In this document: piece after piece, positions 5,436-10,496 of the stretch | Numbering within the stretch: position 1 is the stretch's first letter | Layout: every line of letters begins with the position of its first letter | DNA from: Bryobacterales bacterium | Lineage (GTDB): Bacteria > Acidobacteriota > Terriglobia > Bryobacterales > Bryobacteraceae | NCBI GenBank assembly: GCA_009697495.1 | Contig: SHUN01000056.1 | Span: 1 to 10,496 of the forward strand | Direction: 5' to 3' | Length of the DNA stretch: 10,496 nucleotides | Notes under the pieces: model-generated | The model's input: the letters and a program-made list of their open reading frames with translations, nothing else | Told to the model about the DNA's origin: nothing | Database searches by the model: none | Program-made: the position numbers and the translations under genes

Positions 5436-6128
5436 TTATCCCTTCAACTCAGCCGGTAAATCGATCATATACCCCACGCCGCGCACGGTGTGAATCAGCT
5501 TCACCGGATACTCATCGTCAATCTTGCTCCGCAAGTGCCGGATGTACACGTCCACGATATTCGTCAGCCCGTCGTAGTCCATGTCCCAGACATGCTCCAC
5601 GATCATCGTCCGGCTCAACGCCTTCCCGCAGTGCCGCATCAGGTGTTCCAAAATGCTGAACTCCTTCGGCGCCAATTCAATCGACGCTCCGGCCCGCGTC
5701 ACCTTCCGCCGCAGCGCGTCCAGCACCAGATCGCCCACCTGATATCGCTCCGGCATCGCCGTCCCGCGCCGCAGCAGCGCCCGCGCCCGCGCCAGAAACT
5801 CGACAAACGCAAACGGCTTCCCCATGTAGTCGTCGGCCCCCAGTTCCAGCCCCTTCACGCGGTCTTCCACATTCCCGCGCGCCGAAAGGATTAACACCGA
5901 TGGCATCGTCTTCCGGTTCCGGATCTTCTCCAAAACCTTCAACCCGTCCATGTCCGGCAACCCTAGATCCAGCACAATCAGATCGAATTCGATCGCATGG
6001 ATCCTCTCCACGGCGCTCGTGCCGTCATGCACCGTGGTGACTTGATACCCGGCGCTCTCCAAGCCTCGCGATATAAAATCCGCGATGCGTTTTTCGTCTT
6101 CGACGACTAATACCCTTGTGACATCCAT
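5436..6128 (-). CDS. OmpR/PhoB-family response regulator
   Basis: The 230-residue protein has a receiver domain (about 4-115) with the acidic pair D11-E12, phospho-acceptor Asp54 in LIVLDLGLPDMDG, Ser82 and Lys104 (YMGKPF), and a winged-helix DNA-binding domain (about 128-226) with ELAPKEFSILEHLMRH, the recognition-helix region IVDVYIRHLRSKID, and the wing TVRGVGYMID. All key residues are present, so it should be phosphorylated by the kinase encoded next and bind DNA as a dimer. The gene lies 36 bases after the acyl-CoA synthetase stop. The start MDVTRVLVVEDE fits the family, but GGGGA lies directly before the ATG with no spacer, so translation may be weak or coupled. The regulon is not visible; its own operon and the divergent plus-strand genes are natural candidates by inference. 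Confidence 0.94.
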   Translation of the reverse strand: MDVTRVLVVEDEKRIADFISRGLESAGYQVTTVHDGTSAVERIHAIEFDLIVLDLGLPDMDGLKVLEKIRNRKTMPSVLILSARGNVEDRVKGLELGADDYMGKPFAFVEFLARARALLRRGTAMPERYQVGDLVLDALRRKVTRAGASIELAPKEFSILEHLMRHCGKALSRTMIVEHVWDMDYDGLTNIVDVYIRHLRSKIDDEYPVKLIHTVRGVGYMIDLPAELKG

Positions 6129-6164
6129 TCCCCGCGAATCGTAGCATATATCCGCCCGGCCGAC

Positions 6165-8096
6165 TCATTTTTTCCGCAATCGCCCGATCTCCTCCAGCAG
6201 CGCCGGATCCTCCAGCCCTGTCAAATCCCCCAGCGGCTCGCCCAGCCACGCCGCTCTCACCAGCCGCCGCATGATCTTTCCGTTCCTTGTTTTCGGAATT
6301 CCGCTCACCCTCTGCACCACCGCTGGACGCAGCGGCCTCCCCAATTCCCGCGCCACCAGATTCTTTAACTCCTCCTCTAATTCCTCCTCGGGCCCAGGGT
6401 CCTCCGCCGCCACTATGAACACCGCAATCGCTTCCCCCTTCATCGCGTCCGGCACCGCCACCGCCGCCGCCTCCCGCACCAGGCCGTGGCTCGTCACCAC
6501 GCTCTCCACTTCCGCCGGCCCCACACGCTTGCCCGCCACTTGAATCGTATCGTCGCTCCGGCCCTCTATGAACCAGTGCCCGTCCGCGTCGATCCTCGCA
6601 AAGTCGCCGTGCCGCCACACCCCAGGGAAGGTTCGCCAGTACGTGTCTAGATACCGTTCGGGATCGCCATGGAAACCCCGCGCCATGCCTAGCCACGGTT
6701 TGCGGATCACCAACTCCCCCACTTCGTCCCGCACACTCTCGCCCCGCTCATTCACCACATCGGCCGCCATCCCCAAACACGCCGCCGAAAACCCGCATGG
6801 CTTCATCGCCAGCAGCGGATTATTGCACAGGATCCCCCCGGCGATCTCCGTCCCGCCGGAGTAATTGATCACCGGTATTTTCCGTTGCCCCACTTTCTCA
6901 AACAGCCACCACCAGGCATCCGGATTCCACGGCTCCCCAGTCGACCCGAAACACCCCAGCGATCCCACGCTGTGCAGTCGCGTCCACTCTTCCCCATACG
7001 CCGCCAGCGCCCGTATCAACGTCGGCGAAACACCCATAACCGCCAGATTCTGCCGGTCCACAAACGCCCAGATCCTCGCCGGATGCGGATAATCCGGCGC
7101 GCCATCAAATAGCGCCATCGTCCCGCCCAGCAGTAGCGTCCCGTAAATCAGCCACGGGCCCATCATCCACCCGATATCGGTTATCCACCCGATCCGCGTC
7201 CGAAACCCCACGTCGAATCCAAACGCCATATCCGAGGCCGCCTTCAGCGGAAATCCGCTGTGCGTGTGAACGATCCCCTTCGGTCGCCCCGTCGTCCCCG
7301 ACGTGTAGACGATCAACAACGGATCCTCCGCGCCTGTCGGCTCCACATGTCCGTCAACGCCCCTTTGGCACAAAGCTTCCCATGTCAAGTCGCGGCCCTC
7401 GGTCATCGGAGCCGCCGTCCCTTCCATTCGCCACACCACCACCACATGGCGCACCGCCGGACATTGCGCCAACGCCTCGTCCACTGTCGCTTTCGACGGA
7501 ATCACCCGCCCCCGCCGCGGAAACGCATTCGACGTGAACACCAGCTTCGCGCCCACATCCCGCAACCGCTCCGCGATCGCCCCCGGCCCATAGCCGGTAA
7601 ATAACGGCACGGCCACCGCCCCCACCCGCGCCAACGCCAGCATCACCGCCACCGTCTCCGGCATCATCGGCAAATGCACGCCCACCGCGTCGCCTTTTCC
7701 CACGCCCAAGTCCCGCAGCCCCGCCGTGCACTTGTGAACCATCACCCGCAGCGCCCGGTAACTCCACGCGCGCGTCGTACCCTCTTCCCCCTCCCACGCC
7801 ACCGCCGTCTGCGACGGGTCCTTCCCCGTCAAGCAGGCCGCGCTAATGTTTAATCCCCCGCCCACACACCATCTCGCCCATTCCACCCCGCCAGACAGGT
7901 CCAGCAGCTTCTCATACGGCGGATCGAACTTCACATCCAGGAACCGCAGCAACTGTTCCGTGTACCATTCCACGTCGGCAATCGACCGCCGGTACAGTGA
8001 CTCGTAGTCCGTCTCCCCGCACTGCCGGAGAAATTCAGTTAACCGCACCCGCGCCTGCGCCTCGGGGTCCGGTTGCCAGGCTATCGGGATCGTCAT
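6165..8096 (-). CDS. AMP-forming acyl-CoA synthetase (Acs-like, short/medium acyl substrate)
   Basis: At 643 residues this is a full-length ANL-superfamily ligase that activates a carboxylic acid with ATP and joins it to CoA in the cytoplasm. Motifs in order: the ATP loop YTSGTTGRPKGIVHTH (264-279), WITDIGWMMGPW (304-315) like the Acs core, NYSGGTEIAGG (411-421), HGDFARIDADG (496-506), the hinge GRSDDTIQVAGKRV (512-525) and the C-terminal catalytic lysine Lys607 in KTRNGKIMRR. In acetyl-CoA synthetase the fourth of these is typically WWQTETGG, where a Trp limits the pocket to acetate; here small residues stand there, so a larger acid is likely, and the SGGT pattern is also reminiscent of acetoacetyl-CoA synthetases. 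Lys607 is the site commonly acetylated in Acs. The start at 8096 gives the usual N-terminal Acs cap; no strong ribosome binding site is seen. It is the first gene of the minus-strand cluster. Substrate uncertain. Confidence 0.85.
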   Translation of the reverse strand: MTIPIAWQPDPEAQARVRLTEFLRQCGETDYESLYRRSIADVEWYTEQLLRFLDVKFDPPYEKLLDLSGGVEWARWCVGGGLNISAACLTGKDPSQTAVAWEGEEGTTRAWSYRALRVMVHKCTAGLRDLGVGKGDAVGVHLPMMPETVAVMLALARVGAVAVPLFTGYGPGAIAERLRDVGAKLVFTSNAFPRRGRVIPSKATVDEALAQCPAVRHVVVVWRMEGTAAPMTEGRDLTWEALCQRGVDGHVEPTGAEDPLLIVYTSGTTGRPKGIVHTHSGFPLKAASDMAFGFDVGFRTRIGWITDIGWMMGPWLIYGTLLLGGTMALFDGAPDYPHPARIWAFVDRQNLAVMGVSPTLIRALAAYGEEWTRLHSVGSLGCFGSTGEPWNPDAWWWLFEKVGQRKIPVINYSGGTEIAGGILCNNPLLAMKPCGFSAACLGMAADVVNERGESVRDEVGELVIRKPWLGMARGFHGDPERYLDTYWRTFPGVWRHGDFARIDADGHWFIEGRSDDTIQVAGKRVGPAEVESVVTSHGLVREAAAVAVPDAMKGEAIAVFIVAAEDPGPEEELEEELKNLVARELGRPLRPAVVQRVSGIPKTRNGKIMRRLVRAAWLGEPLGDLTGLEDPALLEEIGRLRKK

Positions 8097-8110
8097 GGTC
8101 TCGTATTTTT

Positions 8111-8116
8111 ATTGTA
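8111..8116 (-). promoter_or_regulatory. Possible -10 box for the acyl-CoA synthetase operon
   Basis: TACAAT (one mismatch from TATAAT) on the minus strand lies 14 bases upstream of the synthetase ATG, in the only AT-rich part of the divergent gap. A transcript from it would have almost no leader, consistent with the lack of a ribosome binding site. No -35 box at the right distance is seen, so this is weak. Confidence 0.25.
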
Positions 8117-8144
8117 AGCGTAAAGGCCAGCCGTTGACCCGGAG

Positions 8145-8244
8145 CCGCAACCCCGCCGCGCGGCCCCGCAACCCGGCCTCCCGCCCGACCCCCGCAACCC
8201 GTCCTCCCGCCCGCGACAGCACCCTCCCGCCGCGGCCCGCAACC
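8145..8244. repeat. C-rich repeats in the divergent intergenic region
   Basis: Two 24-base copies, differing at a single base (G at 8176, T at 8202), lie at 8164-8187 and 8190-8213, a 26-base period. Their core CCGCAACC also occurs at 8145-8152 and 8237-8244, giving four same-direction copies between the two start codons. The strand is almost purely C on the plus side. It may be a set of regulator binding sites or a slippage-generated simple repeat. Confidence 0.6.
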
Positions 8245-8302
8245 GTGTCCGTTTTGCGTGAGCTCCAACGCGGCCCGTTTACCCGTTATCCTGAAAAGAA
8301 GC

Positions 8303-9538
8303 ATGGATCCCGCCACAGCACCCCTTCCCTTCCAGGAAACCGTCGAAGCCCACGGCCACTTAATCGACTCCCACATCATGGAGCGCATCTTCGACACCGT
8401 CGTCGAATTTCAAGGGCGCTTCGAAGTTGAGATTTTCCAGATCGGGCGCACCAACTCCGACGCCTCCCACCTTCGTCTGAAAATCGAAGCCCCCAACCGG
8501 GAACAGATGGACAATCTCCTCGGCCAACTGATCGGCCTCGGCTGCACTCCCGCCGACGATGGCGACGCCGAAACCCGCATCGTCGAAAAGGATTTCTGCG
8601 CCCCCGAAGATTTCTATTCCACCACCAATCACCGTACCGAAGTCCGTGTCAGCCACGCCTGGGTCCCCGTCGACCGGCAGCGCATGGACGCCATGGTTGT
8701 GCTCGCCAATGGCGCCGCCGTCTGCCGCCGCCTCCGCGATTTGAAGGCCGGCGACGCCGTCGTCGTTGGCATGCGCGGCATCCGCGTCATCCCCGAATCC
8801 AAGGAGCGTGACCGCCACGGCTTCTCCTTCATGAGCAACGAAATCTCCTCGGAGCGCCAGGTCGACACCGCCGTCCGCCAAACCGCCGCCATCATGGAAC
8901 AGATGCGGCGCGATGGCAAGAAAATCGTCGTCGTCTCCGGCCCCGTCGTCGTTCACACCGGCGGCGTCGGGCCGCTCTCCCAACTCATCCGCCACGGCTG
9001 GGTCGATTCCCTTCTCTGTGGCAACGCCCTCGCCGTTCATGACATCGAAGCCGCCCTCCTCGGCACTTCCCTCGGCGTCCGCGTCGTCGACGGCCGCCTG
9101 GAAGAACACGGCCACCGCAATCACATGCGCGCCATCAATGCCATCAATCACGCCGGCAGCATTAAAGGCGCCGTCGATTCCGGCCGCCTCACAACGGGTG
9201 TGATGTACGAATGCGTCAAAGCCGGCGTGCCATTCGTCCTCGCCGGCAGCCTCCGCGATGACGGCCCCCTCCCCGATACCATCACCGACATGAATGAGGC
9301 GCAGGACGCCTATAACGAACAACTGCAAGGCGCCGGACTTGTGCTTTGCTTAAGCTCCATGCTGCACTCCATCGCCACCGGCAACATGCTCCCCAGTTGG
9401 GTGAAAATTGTCTGTGTCGATATCAACCCGGCCGTCGCCACTAAGGTCAGCGACCGCGGCACCGGCCAAGCCGTCGGCGTCGTCACCGACGTTGGCCTCT
9501 TCCTCGATCACCTCTCCCGAAAACTCATCCCCGCATGA
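8303..9538 (+). CDS. TIGR00300-family protein, ornithine cyclodeaminase-like (ArgZ/AgrE C-terminal-type)
   Basis: From the ATG at 8303 the product has 411 residues, the usual size of TIGR00300 proteins. Residues about 10-105 resemble the LOR/SDH bifunctional-enzyme conserved region (HGHLIDSHIMERIFDTVVEF, then FEIFQIGRTNSDAS-like sequence). The C-terminal half (about 205-411) is a Rossmann-like dinucleotide-binding part with KIVVVSGPVVVHTGG, LLCGNALAVHDIEAALLGTSLG, GHRNHMRAINAINHAGSI and VCVDINPAV. Characterised relatives are archaeal ornithine cyclodeaminase, which makes proline from ornithine with NAD, and the C-terminal part of cyanobacterial ArgZ/AgrE; the enzyme activity here is inferred from family. 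A GTG at 8258 would add 15 residues, but family proteins start near the later ATG, which has AAGAAG just before it. It heads a plus-strand unit with queF, sharing ATGA. Its pairing with a queuosine gene is unexplained. Confidence 0.8.
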   Translation: MDPATAPLPFQETVEAHGHLIDSHIMERIFDTVVEFQGRFEVEIFQIGRTNSDASHLRLKIEAPNREQMDNLLGQLIGLGCTPADDGDAETRIVEKDFCAPEDFYSTTNHRTEVRVSHAWVPVDRQRMDAMVVLANGAAVCRRLRDLKAGDAVVVGMRGIRVIPESKERDRHGFSFMSNEISSERQVDTAVRQTAAIMEQMRRDGKKIVVVSGPVVVHTGGVGPLSQLIRHGWVDSLLCGNALAVHDIEAALLGTSLGVRVVDGRLEEHGHRNHMRAINAINHAGSIKGAVDSGRLTTGVMYECVKAGVPFVLAGSLRDDGPLPDTITDMNEAQDAYNEQLQGAGLVLCLSSMLHSIATGNMLPSWVKIVCVDINPAVATKVSDRGTGQAVGVVTDVGLFLDHLSRKLIPA

Positions 9539-9945
9539 AAAAGAACAAGGCCTATACCGACGAACACGCCAGCGCTGGAGTCGAAACCGAACTCCCCGCC
9601 ATCGAATGCTGGCCCAGCCAGTACAGCGAGGAGTACGAGATCGAAATCACCAACCCGGAATTTACCTCGGTGTGCCCGAAAACAGGGCTTCCCGATCACG
9701 GCACACTCGTCCTCCGCTACACGCCGGGCGAAAAATGTCTGGAGCTGAAATCGCTGAAAATGTACTGGCTGGCTTATCGGAATCTGGGAATTTTTCAGGA
9801 AAACATCGTCAACAAATTTCTTCGTGACGTGGTCAAGTACGCTGACCCGATTCGCGCCACCGTCATCGGCGATTTCACGCCGCGCGGAGGCATCGCCACG
9901 GTGATTCGCGCCAGTTACGAACGGGGCAAAAAGCGTGGCCGCTGA
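9535..9945 (+). CDS. queF: NADPH-dependent 7-cyano-7-deazaguanine reductase (type I QueF)
   Basis: This 136-residue protein is of the short, single-domain (type I) QueF class. It reduces preQ0 to preQ1 in the synthesis of the tRNA base queuosine, in the cytoplasm. Visible features are the catalytic nucleophile Cys47 in FTSVCPKTGLPD with Asp54, the QueF NADPH-binding motif ELKSLKMYW (70-78), the segment YRNLGIFQENIVN, and the late FTPRGGI motif. The fold is a tunnelling (T-fold) enzyme. The ATG overlaps the stop of the preceding gene (ATGA at 9535-9538), so translation is coupled. No other que gene lies in the window, and no preQ1 riboswitch-like element was recognised upstream of the unit. 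The 3' end overlaps the following gene by 11 bases. Confidence 0.95.
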   Translation: MKKNKAYTDEHASAGVETELPAIECWPSQYSEEYEIEITNPEFTSVCPKTGLPDHGTLVLRYTPGEKCLELKSLKMYWLAYRNLGIFQENIVNKFLRDVVKYADPIRATVIGDFTPRGGIATVIRASYERGKKRGR

Positions 9946-10496
9946 GCAGGATCCCGCGCTCCGCGAACTCGAACAAGCCGTCCGCGAAATTCAGGACCGC
10001 GTCCGCGCCCGCCATCCACAAGGGGAGCGGGGGAACTTCGGCGTGACGCTGCCGTCGCTGCTGCCGCTGCTGCATTCCCGCGACGCCGCTGAAGCCAAAG
10101 TCGCGGCCATCGGCACCGTCAACCCGCGGCCCCCAGGCCTCAAGAACAATCTCATCCAGAAGTGGAAGCGCTTCGTCGCCCGTGTCCTCGATTGGCACGT
10201 CCGCGAACAGGTCGAGTTCAATCGCGCGCAAATGAACTGCGTTCAGGCCACGCTCGAAGCGTTCAACGATCACAACCGCGCCCTGGAAGCCATTGCCGTT
10301 GCGATCGGGGAATGCCATTCGCGGATCGAAGCTCGCGTCGAACCTCTCAAGAATCGCGCCGCCGAACTCGCCGACATCACAAAACACTGGCACGAATGGC
10401 GCAAAGAGTGGGAGCGCAATCTCGCCATCAACGAAACCCAGTTCCTGCGCAGCGTGGCCGATCTGCAAAGCGGCTTCAGCCATCGCTCGACCATGA
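9935..10496 (+). CDS. Helical N-terminal region of a probable SAM-dependent methyltransferase, partial
   Basis: A frame beginning with GTG at 9935 stays open through the right edge (187 codons, no stop). GGGG at 9923-9926 lies about eight bases before the GTG, and the frame has the codon use of its neighbours. The start VAAEQDPALRELEQAVREIQ is helical; then come the segment AAIGTVNPRPPGLKN, a region WHVREQVEFNRAQMNCVQATL, and a long charged helix ending FLRSVADLQSGFSHRSTM. I recall this lead-in from acidobacterial class I SAM-dependent methyltransferases, in which the catalytic domain follows, but that domain lies beyond the window, so this is from family memory. Long helices with Glu/Arg and Asn/Gln suggest coiled-coil character; no membrane segment is seen. 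It overlaps queF by 11 bases, so it is probably co-transcribed; a shared pathway is not shown. Confidence 0.55.
   Translation, partial: MAAEQDPALRELEQAVREIQDRVRARHPQGERGNFGVTLPSLLPLLHSRDAAEAKVAAIGTVNPRPPGLKNNLIQKWKRFVARVLDWHVREQVEFNRAQMNCVQATLEAFNDHNRALEAIAVAIGECHSRIEARVEPLKNRAAELADITKHWHEWRKEWERNLAINETQFLRSVADLQSGFSHRSTM

Noticed and set aside
8245..8302. preQ1 riboswitch upstream of the unit containing queF
   Set aside because: No preQ1-type pseudoknot or A-rich tail is recognisable, and queF is the second gene, over 1.2 kb away.
8360..9328. Long minus-strand open frame of 322 codons
   Set aside because: It is entirely antisense to the TIGR00300-family gene, rich in Ala/Asp/Gly as expected for an antisense frame of GC-rich DNA, with no motif.
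9875..10483. Minus-strand open frame of 202 codons at the right end
   Set aside because: It mirrors the plus-strand frame beginning with GTG at 9935, which has better start context, overlap with queF and family resemblance.

Overview
The window looks like chromosomal DNA of a GC-rich Acidobacteriota member, most likely of the Solibacter/Bryobacter type. This is inferred from three things: a TonB-dependent receptor tail ending in a barrel Phe, the remains of a TIGR03437-type C-terminal domain (a family especially abundant in Solibacter), and C-ending codon use. No mobile element, CRISPR array, tRNA or rRNA was found.

Layout. The left end (1-234, +) is the C-terminus of an outer-membrane receptor. 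Downstream (267-505, +) lies a frame-broken TIGR03437-like remnant. About 850 bases follow without a convincing protein gene. This stretch holds a run of perfect or near-perfect hairpins that ends, on the minus strand, in a textbook intrinsic terminator (876-916), next to an AT-rich block (27% GC at 1111-1170). I read it as a candidate structured non-coding RNA on the minus strand. A small membrane-anchored SPOR-domain protein (1352-1849, +) comes next, then a stretch with coding character in another frame (1850-2121), and a small unrecognised plus-strand ORF (2198 onward) whose 3' end is doubtful.

From 8096 down to 2568 six minus-strand genes lie close together (gaps of 36, 22, 4, 3 and 49 bases) and probably form one transcription unit: an acyl-CoA synthetase, an OmpR-type response regulator, its sensor kinase, a STAS anti-sigma-factor antagonist, a TlpA-like redoxin, and an isolated NuoI-type 2x[4Fe-4S] complex I subunit. 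The mix of acyl activation, two-component and STAS signalling, thiol redox and a lone respiratory subunit is unusual. A role in tuning respiration or redox state is possible but is only inference.

A divergent plus-strand unit starts at 8303: a TIGR00300-family protein (archaeal ornithine cyclodeaminase / ArgZ C-terminal-like), queF (queuosine synthesis) overlapping it by ATGA, and an open-ended gene overlapping queF by 11 bases whose N-terminus resembles the helical lead-in of acidobacterial SAM-dependent methyltransferases. The divergent intergenic region carries a 26-base-period C-rich tandem repeat. No single feature proves a new system. The structured minus-strand RNA candidate and the STAS/redoxin/orphan-NuoI cluster are the best places to look.
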